Numbered from the stretch's first letter, positions 5,344 to 12,396 are shown. The stretch: DNA of 14,450 bases from DATKDP01 sp035546335 (GCA_035546335.1 DATKDP010000079.1:1-14450), one strand, 5' to 3'. Numbers and translations are program-made. Notes: a model not told the origin generated them from the sequence alone.

Positions 5344-6787
5344 AGCCGGAAACGAGAAGCGTCCCTGCCAATCGCACGGCAACCACGAGCAGAGCGATCA
5401 TCAGAAAATTCACCCAGAGGCCTGCCGTCGCCATCTGGCGGATCGTCATCCGTCCGCTGCCGTAGACCACGGCATTGGGCGGCGTGGCGACGGGAAGCAT
5501 GAACGCGCAGCTCGCGGCGAGGGCGACGGGCAAGGCAAAAGTCAGCGGATCCTGTCCGAAGCCCGCGGCTGCCGCAGCCACGATCGGCACGAGCGCGGCG
5601 GCGGTCGCCGTGTTGCTCGTCAGCTCGGTGAGGAAGACGACGACGGCGGTGACTACGATCAGCGCCACGAGCGGAGGAACAGTTCGCAGTCCGCTCATTC
5701 CTCCACCGATCGCGCCGGCCAGACCCGTCTCCTGAATCGCCGCGGCGAGCGAGAGTCCGCCGCCGAAGAGGATCAGCACGGACCAGGGAAGCGATTCCGC
5801 ATCCTTCCATTCGAGGGCGACGTCACGCGGGCGCCATCGCACCGGAACGATGAAGAGAAGAAGAGCGCCGGCGATCGCGATTCCGGCGTCGCTGAGACCG
5901 GGGAGCGACCGCTCGAGAATCGGACGCGTGATCCAGGCCATCGCCACGACGAGCGTGATTCCTCCGACGATCTTCTCCGCACTCGACAGCCGGCCGAGCT
6001 TTTCGATCTCATCACGGATCATCGCGGCTCCCCCGGCGAGCTCGCCGGGTCGTTGCGGATGGAGAACGTTGACGAGAAGAAGCCAGACGAGCGGCAGCGA
6101 GATCGCGACCAGCGGAACACCGAGGAGCATCCAGCGGCCGAATCCGATCTCGACATGCCACGTCTCCGACATGTAGCCGGCCAGCAGCGCGTTCGGCGGC
6201 GTGCCGATCAGCGTTCCCATGCCGCCGATGTTCGCGGCATAGGCGATTCCGAGAAGCGAGGCGACCGCGAGCTGCGGATCGGGAGCGTCTCTCTCGGCGA
6301 TCGCGATCACCGAGAGCGCCATCGGAAGCATCATGACCACGGTCGCCGTATTGCTGACCCACATGCTGAGCAGCGCCGTCGCCAGCATGAAGCCGCCGAT
6401 GATGCGCGAGCGCTTCGTTCCGACCGCCCCCACCACCGTCAGCGCAATGCGCCGGTGAAGTCCGCATCGCTCGAGAGCGCGCGCGATCACGAAGCCGCCG
6501 AGAAAGAGAAAGATCACCGGATTGGCGTACGGCGATGCCGCGTTGCCGATCGTCGCAACGCCGAGGAGTGGAAACAGAGCGAGCGGCAACAGCGCCGTGG
6601 CGGGGATCGGAATCGCCTCGGTGATCCACCACGTCGCCATCAGCACCATGCAGGCCGCAGTGCGCCACGCCTGGAGCGGGAGTCCCGCCGGCGCATCGGC
6701 GAGGAGCATGGCTGTGAACAGCACGAGGCCTGTTGCCAGCCCGGCCCATCCCGCGCCGGAGGTTTGCTGATCGTCGATCGGTTGCAT
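5342..6787 (-). CDS. DASS/SLC13-family sodium-coupled anion transporter
   Basis: A 481-residue inner-membrane protein of the divalent anion:sodium symporter family (CitT/SdcS/NaDC type), which imports dicarboxylates, citrate or sulfate. The N-terminus carries the family signature WWITEAIPIPATALLPLALF (53-72). Two SNT motifs that bind Na+ and the carboxylate are present: SNTAT at 145-149 and SNTAT at 391-395. Each lies in a half-helix hairpin, reflecting the two inverted repeats; IGTPPNA (194-200) and VATPPNA near the end are the matching helix turns. Length is typical. ATG 6787 has no ribosome binding site; TATCCT lies 9 nt upstream, so a leaderless transcript is possible. It is on the same strand as the arsenic-related operon but separated from it by 362 nt of repeats, so co-transcription is uncertain. 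The substrate is not determinable. Confidence 0.9.
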   Translation of the reverse strand: MQPIDDQQTSGAGWAGLATGLVLFTAMLLADAPAGLPLQAWRTAACMVLMATWWITEAIPIPATALLPLALFPLLGVATIGNAASPYANPVIFLFLGGFVIARALERCGLHRRIALTVVGAVGTKRSRIIGGFMLATALLSMWVSNTATVVMMLPMALSVIAIAERDAPDPQLAVASLLGIAYAANIGGMGTLIGTPPNALLAGYMSETWHVEIGFGRWMLLGVPLVAISLPLVWLLLVNVLHPQRPGELAGGAAMIRDEIEKLGRLSSAEKIVGGITLVVAMAWITRPILERSLPGLSDAGIAIAGALLLFIVPVRWRPRDVALEWKDAESLPWSVLILFGGGLSLAAAIQETGLAGAIGGGMSGLRTVPPLVALIVVTAVVVFLTELTSNTATAAALVPIVAAAAAGFGQDPLTFALPVALAASCAFMLPVATPPNAVVYGSGRMTIRQMATAGLWVNFLMIALLVVAVRLAGTLLVSG

Positions 6788-6811
6788 CGTCGTCGGAGGA
6801 TACTGGAGGGG

Positions 6812-6875
6812 AGAGGCTGGAGGCTAGAGGCTCGGAATTCGGGGCTCGAGGCGAGAGGCGAGGGAGGAGAGGCCA
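6812..6875 (+). repeat. Imperfect heptanucleotide array GAGGCTN, outer left arm of nested inverted repeat
   Basis: Nine 7-bp units stay in register from 6813: GAGGCTG, GAGGCTA, GAGGCTC, GGAATTC, GGGGCTC, GAGGCGA twice, GGGAGGA, GAGGCCA. AGAGGCTGGAGGCTAG (6812-6827) is the exact reverse complement of 7097-7112. The array lies just upstream of the DASS start codon (minus strand). Confidence 0.75.
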
Positions 6876-6878
6876 TTT

Positions 6879-6903
6879 GTTCTTGCCGCCGGACGGCAAG
6901 AAC
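6879..6903. other. Perfect 10-bp hairpin
   Basis: GTTCTTGCCG (6879-6888) and CGGCAAGAAC (6894-6903) form a perfect stem with a 5-nt loop. No T-run follows on either strand. It lies upstream of the DASS gene and downstream of the PiT gene, so it could be a 3'-end or leader structure on a minus-strand transcript. Confidence 0.5.
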
Positions 6904-6905
6904 AG

Positions 6906-6926
6906 CTGAAACCTGAAACCTGAAAA
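6906..6926 (+). repeat. Heptanucleotide array CTGAAAC x3, inner left arm
   Basis: Three 7-bp units (CTGAAAC, CTGAAAC, CTGAAAA). The 21 nt are the exact reverse complement of 7036-7056. The 109 nt between the arms are AT-richer than the surroundings and contain ACTCGCTTT twice (6951-6959, 7012-7020), but no gene. Confidence 0.8.
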
Positions 6927-7035
6927 GGGAAGGGTTGATTAGTTTTGGTAACTCGCTTTCAGTGCCGTAACTTTTGCCGCTGTGCGACATCATCGAACAT
7001 TGAGAGGTTTGACTCGCTTTTGATGCAGCCTGACT

Positions 7036-7064
7036 TTTTCAGGTTTCAGGTTTCAGGTTTCAGG
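7036..7064 (+). repeat. Heptanucleotide array TTTCAGG x4, inner right arm
   Basis: Four exact TTTCAGG units (7037-7064), preceded by T. The first 21 nt are the perfect complement of 6906-6926. Confidence 0.85.
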
Positions 7065-7096
7065 TTTTCTTCTCCGCCCGCGAAGCTCTTGACCTG

Positions 7097-7130
7097 CTAG
7101 CCTCCAGCCTCTAGCCTCTAGCCTCTAGCC
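7097..7130 (+). repeat. Heptanucleotide array CTAGCCT x5, outer right arm
   Basis: Units CTAGCCT, CCAGCCT, CTAGCCT, CTAGCCT, CTAGCC. The array starts 20 nt beyond the PiT stop (minus strand) and pairs with 6812-6827. Confidence 0.85.
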
Positions 7131-7149
7131 GACCTTCAGCCCTGACAAC

Positions 7150-8226
7150 TCACGCCAGCAGCCGGTATGCCGTGGCGGCGAGGAGCGCCGAGGCGGGGAG
7201 TGTCACGATCCAGGCGAGCATCATCTCGGCGACCGTTTTCCAGCGAACGTCGCGGCCGCGGCGTGAGACGCCGATGCCGATGATTGCGCCGGAGGACACG
7301 TGGGTCGTCGAGACCGGAAGAGCGAGAAACGACGCGAGACCGACGAGCGAGGAGGTGACGAGATTCGCGGCGAGTCCGTCCGATGGCGCGATCGGTGTGA
7401 TCCTTTCCGCCAGCGTCCTCGTCACGCGGAATCCACCCAGCAGGCTGCCGGCTCCCATCGACACGGCAACCAGCAGCAGTGTGGACATCGCGGACCAGCC
7501 GAGAAGCGCAGCGCCACCAATCCCCAGAGCCATCACCTTCGGGGCGTCGTTCATCCCTCGGAAAAAGCTCGTCGCGCCCACGGAGATCCAGTGCAGCGAA
7601 TCGACGACTCCCGCGCGCGCGACCGGCCGTGTGCACGAGGCGTCGGTTCCGACGTCGACCGCAGGCATCGGCTGACTGAACGACATTCCCACGGCCGGGA
7701 CAGCCGCCAAATCGGTTCTTTCGAGACAGACGCAGTAGTGGTCGAATCGGCCTGCGAGGCTGCGGATACGAGGCAGGACGAGCATCAGAAGCGCGAGGGC
7801 CAGCAAGGGAGAGGCCGCGAGTGGAATCACGATCTTCATCGCAAGGGCACTCCAGACGATGCCGGACGAAGCGATGAAGGCAGACCCGATCAGTGCACCC
7901 GCGAGGGAATGCGTCGTGGAGACGGGCATTCCCGTGAGTGTCGCGATGCCCAGCCAGGCGACCGCTCCAAGTGCGATCGAGAGAAGAAATCGGGGGTCGG
8001 AGATCGGATCGAGCAGGATCCCCGTCCCAGTGAACGTCGCCAGAAGTGCCCGCGAGACGACTGCGGCGGCCAGTGCGCCGAGCAGTGTACAGAGAGAGCC
8101 CCAGACCACCGCGCGCCGGTAGCTCGACACGCCGGAGCCGACGAGCGTCGCGATTCCCCTCGACACGTCGTTCGCACCGTTTGCGAAGGCGAGCGCCAGC
8201 ATCATGAAAAGGAGCGCGAAGATCAT
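7150..8226 (-). CDS. PiT-family inorganic phosphate (oxyanion) transporter
   Basis: A 358-residue inner-membrane permease of the PHO4/PiT family, which moves phosphate (as a metal-phosphate) and also arsenate with low selectivity. Both family signatures are present: NGANDVSRGIATLVGSG (16-32) with MPVSTTHSLAGALIG (100-114), and FRGMNDAPKVMALGIGG (222-238) with LPVSTTHVSSGAIIG (303-317). These are the two inverted halves. A hydrophilic loop with CVCLE (165-169) lies between them. The start ATG 8226-8224 overlaps the TGA of the upstream radical SAM-ArsM gene (TGATG), so translation is coupled. That arrangement suggests a role in the arsenic pathway, for example arsenate entry or phosphate supply under arsenic. 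The longer open frame upstream is antisense-type read-through inside the neighbour. Confidence 0.9.
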   Translation of the reverse strand: MIFALLFMMLALAFANGANDVSRGIATLVGSGVSSYRRAVVWGSLCTLLGALAAAVVSRALLATFTGTGILLDPISDPRFLLSIALGAVAWLGIATLTGMPVSTTHSLAGALIGSAFIASSGIVWSALAMKIVIPLAASPLLALALLMLVLPRIRSLAGRFDHYCVCLERTDLAAVPAVGMSFSQPMPAVDVGTDASCTRPVARAGVVDSLHWISVGATSFFRGMNDAPKVMALGIGGAALLGWSAMSTLLLVAVSMGAGSLLGGFRVTRTLAERITPIAPSDGLAANLVTSSLVGLASFLALPVSTTHVSSGAIIGIGVSRRGRDVRWKTVAEMMLAWIVTLPASALLAATAYRLLA

Positions 8227-10694
8227 CAGCAGCAGCCTTCGGGGCCGCAGCAGGCGTAGCCCGACCGCTCCTCTCCCGGTTCGAGGATCGCGAACATGCC
8301 GCGATACGGAAGGTTCGAGAGTTTCGCCACCGTGTCGGTACAGATCTCGTACGGCTCGGCGCGCGGAAACATGTGACCTTCCTCGTCGATGAACGCCTTC
8401 GCCGGCCCGAGGTAGACGGTGCGATGACCCTTGAAGACGCAGCCTGCGGTCTTCTCGAATTTCCTGCCGCGCACCGTGACCGAAAAGAAGGGGTGGCCTT
8501 CGACGTCCTTCCAGTATGTTCTGCTCAGAACCTCGAGGCCGTAAAACCCGGCGCGCTCGAGGCCGGCGAGAAACTCCTCCTGGGTCAAAGCACCGACGAG
8601 GCATTCACCCCACAGTTGCGGGTTGACTTTCAGGTGCGGCGGCACCGCTCCCTCGCGGACGATGTCGGAGACGAGAATGCGGCCATGATCCTTCAGTATC
8701 CGCCACATCTCCGCGAAAACGCGCGGCTTGTCGGGAGAGAGATTGATCACGCAGTTCGACGTGACGAGGTCGACGCTCTTCGACTCGACGGGCACCTCTT
8801 CCAGAAAGCCTTCGCGAAACTCGACCACGTCGAACCCGAGCGCGGCGGCGACGCGGGGCTGGTTTTCCCGGGCCACGGCGAGCATTCGATCGGTCATGTC
8901 GATGCCGATCGCCTTCCCCTTCGGTCCCACCAGCTTCGCCGCGATGAAAACGTCGATCCCCGCACCGGAACCGAGATCGACGACGACTTCGCCTTCCTCG
9001 ATTCCGGCCGTGGCCATCGGCGATCCGCAGCCGTAGAAGCGGTCGATGACATCCTGCGGAATGTGGCTTACGGCGCCGTCGTCGTACTTCGCAGGACAGC
9101 AGAGCTCTGCCAGCGGTGTCTCCGCGGCATCGCCATAGAACTGCCGCACCGAAGCGCGCGGCTTGTCGACGTCGAACGAGAGGACGCAGTTCGAGTGGAG
9201 AGTGAGCACCGGCTGCTCGGCGAGCGCGCCGTCGGCGGTCCCGCAGGCGATCGCTCCTTCGCCCATCGCGTGCAGCAGCAGCGGTGGATCGTAGCCGGAG
9301 CGCGTATTTCGTCGCGCCTCTTTCTCTCGGCCCAGCTCGCGCATGACGTGCCTCGTCAGCTCGACGCTGATCGGGTAGTAGGGATCGATCCCGAGAAAGT
9401 CTCCGGAAAAACACCAGGCGTGCTCGAGGTCGCCACCGCCGGTGAGAAAGCGGAATGGATCACCGGCGACCGAGGCGTTCCGGATCAGGCTCGCTTCGCG
9501 GAGCCGCCTGACGATCGGTGAGCCGGCGAGAACGTCGGCGAGCGGCCCGCTCCTGACGTCTCCACAGACCAGCGCGCGCTCATTGGCGAGGGCGGCCGAG
9601 GGATAGACGGTGCCGTCGGCGTAGACGCAGATCGAATCCCAGCCGGCGTTTCCGAGGTCGTATTTGATTCCGGGAACGCCGTTGACTCGGCGCCTCACTG
9701 CATCGAGGTTGTCGAGCACGATCCCTTCAGCTGCGGCCGACTCGATCGTCTTCATCACGGCGTCGAGCAGAACGAGATTGTCCGGGAAGAAGCCGTTGGC
9801 CGCTTCCGCGGCACGACCACGGCGGTGGCTCCACATCAGGTGCTGCGAACGGGCACCGACCCGGCGGACGATGGGCGGGATCTCGGGAAGCTCCTCGAGA
9901 TTCGATTCGGTCGTCACCGTCGTGAGCGACACATCGAATCCGAGATCGGACAAGAGCCGGGCGCCATCGAGCGCCCGCACGAACGTGCCGGCTCCGCGGA
10001 TGGGATCGTTCGTTTCGGGGCGCGCTCCGTCGATCGATACCTGGAGCCTGACGTTGTCGCGCGAGAGCGTTTCGAGCTGCTGGCGCACGCGCCCGGCGAA
10101 GAGCGTCGCGTTCGTCAGCACGATGAGCTCGCATCCATGGGTTTCGGTGATGTGGCTCGCGAGATCGAAGAAGTCGCGTCGAAGGAACGGCTCTCCGCCA
10201 GTGATGAAGACCCGCTCAGTCCCGAGCGCGACCGCCTGATCGATCGTGGCGATGAGATCTGCGGTCGGCATCCCTCCTATGCCGTCGGGCCCGGAGGAGA
10301 CGAGGCAATGCGTGCAGGTGAGGTTGCATGCGTTGTTGATCTGCAGCCAGAGCTCGCGAAGCCCGTTCGGCTGAATCGAGGCCGCGCGCCCTTTGTACGA
10401 TTCGCGCCGTACCGGCGCGTCGAAAAGAAACGAGGCGCGGTTCAGTGCTGCGAGAAAGTCATGGACGTGCGCCCACGCTTTTCCTGCCTCGAGCTGCTGG
10501 CCGGCCGCATAGCGGGCTACGAGACCGCCGAAGGTGATCGTGCCTTCCTCGATCGCTTCCAGGAGCGCAGCGCCTCGTGAGTCGACTGCGATCCAGTTCG
10601 GCGCTTCGGAATCGATCGCATAGGTGATTCCTTCGTCTTCGAAGCGATGGAGCTCGGGAAGATGGAGCGGTGTCCGCTCCGCCAGCGTCAGCAT
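8226..10694 (-). CDS. PqqD-like / radical SAM / arsenite methyltransferase fusion protein
   Basis: The 822-residue product fuses three parts. Residues about 25-92 resemble a PqqD-like winged helix (WIAVDSRGAALLEAIEEGT to HDFLAALNRASFL). Residues 115-400 are a radical SAM domain: the 4Fe-4S motif C123-x3-C127-x2-C130, GGEP (166-169), VSIDGARPETND (219-230) and a SPASM-like end (CVYADGTVYPSAALAN, C356, C377). Residues about 512-740 are an ArsM-type SAM methyltransferase: LCCPAKYD (C532, C533), YGCG (C556), DLGSGAGIDVFIAAKLVGP (573-591), SNCVINLSPDK (C648) and WGECLVGAL (C698), which match the cysteines that bind As(III) in ArsM. The C-terminus adds about 80 residues ending CCGPEGCC. CAGGAGG precedes ATG 10694 by 6 nt. 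It would methylate As(III) and use a radical step to add a carbon group, as separate ArsM and ArsS/ArsL do; the product is unknown. Confidence 0.88.
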   Translation of the reverse strand: MLTLAERTPLHLPELHRFEDEGITYAIDSEAPNWIAVDSRGAALLEAIEEGTITFGGLVARYAAGQQLEAGKAWAHVHDFLAALNRASFLFDAPVRRESYKGRAASIQPNGLRELWLQINNACNLTCTHCLVSSGPDGIGGMPTADLIATIDQAVALGTERVFITGGEPFLRRDFFDLASHITETHGCELIVLTNATLFAGRVRQQLETLSRDNVRLQVSIDGARPETNDPIRGAGTFVRALDGARLLSDLGFDVSLTTVTTESNLEELPEIPPIVRRVGARSQHLMWSHRRGRAAEAANGFFPDNLVLLDAVMKTIESAAAEGIVLDNLDAVRRRVNGVPGIKYDLGNAGWDSICVYADGTVYPSAALANERALVCGDVRSGPLADVLAGSPIVRRLREASLIRNASVAGDPFRFLTGGGDLEHAWCFSGDFLGIDPYYPISVELTRHVMRELGREKEARRNTRSGYDPPLLLHAMGEGAIACGTADGALAEQPVLTLHSNCVLSFDVDKPRASVRQFYGDAAETPLAELCCPAKYDDGAVSHIPQDVIDRFYGCGSPMATAGIEEGEVVVDLGSGAGIDVFIAAKLVGPKGKAIGIDMTDRMLAVARENQPRVAAALGFDVVEFREGFLEEVPVESKSVDLVTSNCVINLSPDKPRVFAEMWRILKDHGRILVSDIVREGAVPPHLKVNPQLWGECLVGALTQEEFLAGLERAGFYGLEVLSRTYWKDVEGHPFFSVTVRGRKFEKTAGCVFKGHRTVYLGPAKAFIDEEGHMFPRAEPYEICTDTVAKLSNLPYRGMFAILEPGEERSGYACCGPEGCC

Positions 10695-10727
10695 CGTGAG
10701 CCTCCTGGGTGATTTGTCGATCGACGT

Positions 10728-11465
10728 TCAGAACGACCGATGATGAAGAGGAGGGGCTCGGAGCGAAACCGACGACGGCGCCGCGATCGCGTGCTCACGG
10801 AAGGAATCGGGATGTGGTGTGAATCGGGAGAGGAGCAGCGACGACAGTCTCGCCACGATCGACGAGAAGGGCGACGCAGTCCGTCGCAGCGGAAGAAGGC
10901 GCGCGGCATCGGCGCGCTCGTCGATGTCGTCGATCACCGGCAGGATTTCCAGGAGCATCCGCGCGGCGGCAGCGTGCTCGGCGAGCGTCGCGGCGACTCG
11001 CTCCGGCTCCTCGAGAATCCTCGGCCATTCGAGCTCGGGAGTACGGTTGAATCCCGCCAGATAGAAGCCGCCGTCCCCGGAGGGACCGATGACGGCTCGC
11101 GGTCCGGCCGAACGAAGGCGATCGAGAGCGTCGGCAACGACCTCGCGGGAGAGTGTGGGGACGTCGCCGGCGAGAATCACGACCCGGCTGTATCCGGAGT
11201 CGAAGCATGAACGGATCGCCAGGTCGATCTGCTCGGCAAGCGTGCGGGTCGTTCGTTCGACGAAGGCTCCCGGGCCTGTCAGCACGAGCTCGTCTCCGCG
11301 ACGGGATGCCGTGACGAGGTCGACATCGGGCAGGGAGGCGACGATCGCCCTCAGTTCGCGGTGCAGGGTTCCGAGGAAGCGAGGCGGCAGGTTCTTCTGC
11401 CGCTCCTCGCGTCTCGGGTCGCCGCAGAAGAGAACGACTGCCGATCGGTTGCCGTGGCCGTCCAT
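10728..11465 (-). CDS. DUF2064 / arsenosugar-type glycosyltransferase-like protein
   Basis: The 245-residue product resembles DUF2064 (TIGR04282-type) GT-A enzymes, which are often encoded beside organoarsenical genes and proposed to transfer sugars. Supporting motifs: ELVLTGPGAFVERTTRTLAE (59-78), RVVILAGDVPTLS (94-106, where the family has GSDCPxL) and AVIGPSGDGGFYLAGFN (124-140), the nucleotide-sugar and metal site. The N-terminal loop, usually KPGxVKTRL, is degenerate here (GDPRREERQKNLPPRFL), so catalysis may be altered. The last ~50 residues are basic and low in conservation. ATG 11465 follows AGGA by 7 nt; a longer in-frame extension upstream has no family match. The stop is 33 nt before the radical SAM-ArsM gene, making it the first gene of the operon. 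Confidence 0.72.
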   Translation of the reverse strand: MDGHGNRSAVVLFCGDPRREERQKNLPPRFLGTLHRELRAIVASLPDVDLVTASRRGDELVLTGPGAFVERTTRTLAEQIDLAIRSCFDSGYSRVVILAGDVPTLSREVVADALDRLRSAGPRAVIGPSGDGGFYLAGFNRTPELEWPRILEEPERVAATLAEHAAAARMLLEILPVIDDIDERADAARLLPLRRTASPFSSIVARLSSLLLSRFTPHPDSFREHAIAAPSSVSLRAPPLHHRSF

Positions 11466-11794
11466 TGTTCGTCCTGACGAATGAGAAGGCCGGCTGATTG
11501 CACGAGCCGGCGCCCGGATCCCGTCGCGCTCCATCGTCGCACCGGCGCGACGGGATGTCGATGCCTCCCGGGCATCGTAACGAGGTTGTTGCAAATTACT
11601 AAGCTGGAGAGCGACGTGCTCGCGGATGCACAGCATCAGAGCGCCGGTGTCAGCAAGGGCTCGAGCGCGCATCGGATTGAGGTCAGGCCGCTTCGGATTG
11701 CTCAGTTCGATCTCTGTGCGAACGCATGGCCCATGGAGAACAGTGTACTCGCCAGACGGTCACGCAGGCATCCGGATGAAGCTGGTCTGTTCTA
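11466..11794. other. Intergenic region upstream of the arsenic operon
   Basis: This is the divergent gap between the DUF2064 gene and the toxin-antitoxin promoter. No open frame on either strand has a ribosome binding site plus a recognisable product. On the minus strand, TTAGTA and TACGAT lie 17 nt apart within 11576-11604, a weak promoter candidate for the operon. I see no ArsR-type operator that I could defend and no riboswitch fold. Confidence 0.35.
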
Positions 11795-11816
11795 CAGTAT
11801 CAAATACTGGTATAGT
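11795..11816 (+). promoter_or_regulatory. Extended -10 promoter with palindromic operator
   Basis: CAGTAT (11795-11800), CAA, ATACTG (11804-11809) form a 15-bp palindrome. It overlaps an extended -10 element TGG-TATAGT (11808-11816), 8 nt before the antitoxin ATG. Ribbon-helix-helix antitoxins usually bind such palindromes, so this is a likely autoregulatory operator. The predicted transcription start falls at or next to the ATG. Confidence 0.6.
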
Positions 11817-11824
11817 CAGCCAGC

Positions 11825-12028
11825 ATGGGGCGCCGGAAATTGCGAAAAATCACGGTGGAAGTGCCCGAGGATCTCCTGCAGCGTGCGAGGTCGGAAGGCG
11901 AAGGTGTGACGGACGTTGTGCGGAGGGCGTTGGAGCTGCGCGCAAATCAGCAGGCCTGGAGACGACTGGAGCAGTGGGCAGGGAAGGTGACGTGGTCGAC
12001 GAGCCTCGAGGAGCTGCGAGAAGATTGA
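11825..12028 (+). CDS. vapB: Ribbon-helix-helix antitoxin (VapB-type)
   Basis: The 67-residue product has a basic N-terminus (MGRRKLRKITVEVPEDLLQR) with a beta strand KITVEVP followed by helix LLQRARSEGEGVTDVVRRALEL, the RHH fold that binds DNA as a dimer. The C-terminal region (QQAWRRLEQWAGKVTWSTSL, then EELRED) would wrap the toxin. The ATG has no ribosome binding site and lies 8 nt after a good -10 box, which suggests a leaderless mRNA. Its stop overlaps the toxin start by 4 nt (TTGA). It neutralises and, together with the toxin, probably represses its own operon. Confidence 0.8.
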   Translation: MGRRKLRKITVEVPEDLLQRARSEGEGVTDVVRRALELRANQQAWRRLEQWAGKVTWSTSLEELRED

Positions 12029-12396
12029 TCGCGATCGATACGAGCTCACTGCGGCGATTCCTTTCCGGCGAAAAAGGCCGTGATGTCGATCTCGTGCGGG
12101 GGGCTTTGGCCGACGGACGAGCCTTTCTGCCGCCGGTCGTGTTGTGTGAGGCTCTCAGCGATCCTGCGTTGCCAAGCGATCTGTTGAACGACCTGGGGAG
12201 CCTGCCGCTGCTCGAGCTCCACGAGCGCTTCTGGTTGCGCGCCGGCATGCTGCGTGCGCGAGTAATCAAGGCCGGCCACAAGGCAAAACTGGCGGACACG
12301 CTGATCGCCCAGAGTTGTATCGACCACCAGATCCAATTGATCACGAACGATCGCGATTTCCGCCACTTCGCTCGGTACGGTCTGAAGCTGGCCTGA
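12025..12396 (+). CDS. vapC: PIN-domain toxin (VapC-type ribonuclease)
   Basis: The 123-residue PIN-domain protein is a Mg2+-dependent ribonuclease in VapBC modules. The acidic active-site residues are visible: D5 (IAIDTSSL), E42 (VLCEAL), D91 (KLADTLIAQ) and D109 (LITNDRDF). The length is normal. The start is TTG 12025, inside the antitoxin stop (TTGA), because the PIN fold begins exactly there; no ATG exists nearby and GTG 11992 would add 11 unrelated residues. The rare start codon would keep toxin output below antitoxin. The target RNA cannot be predicted from the sequence. Confidence 0.85.
   Translation: MIAIDTSSLRRFLSGEKGRDVDLVRGALADGRAFLPPVVLCEALSDPALPSDLLNDLGSLPLLELHERFWLRAGMLRARVIKAGHKAKLADTLIAQSCIDHQIQLITNDRDFRHFARYGLKLA

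Noticed and set aside
5342..6787. ArsB-type arsenite efflux pump
   Set aside because: The same transporter superfamily, but the ITEAIPIP signature and two SNT motifs point to DASS/SLC13 rather than ArsB.
5261..6916. 551-codon plus-strand frame
   Set aside because: It is antisense to the DASS transporter and is almost entirely Arg/Asp/Glu/His, a codon-shadow composition.
6812..7130. CRISPR array
   Set aside because: The repeats are 7-bp tandem units without spacers and no cas genes are present.
8220..8232. Selenocysteine read-through at the end of the radical SAM-ArsM gene (CC followed by TGA)
   Set aside because: Although radical SAM/selenoprotein links exist in arsenosugar clusters, a second in-frame TGA follows directly and the PiT start overlaps; no SECIS-like hairpin was seen.
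7300..8259. 319-codon plus-strand frame
   Set aside because: It is antisense to the PiT gene, which has both PiT signatures; the shadow has no recognisable motif.
8227..8604. N-terminal extension of the PiT gene
   Set aside because: It lies inside the methyltransferase coding region in another frame; PiT homology begins at the ATG at 8226.
8373..9521. 382-codon plus-strand frame
   Set aside because: It is antisense to the ArsM domain; motifs on the minus strand are unambiguous.
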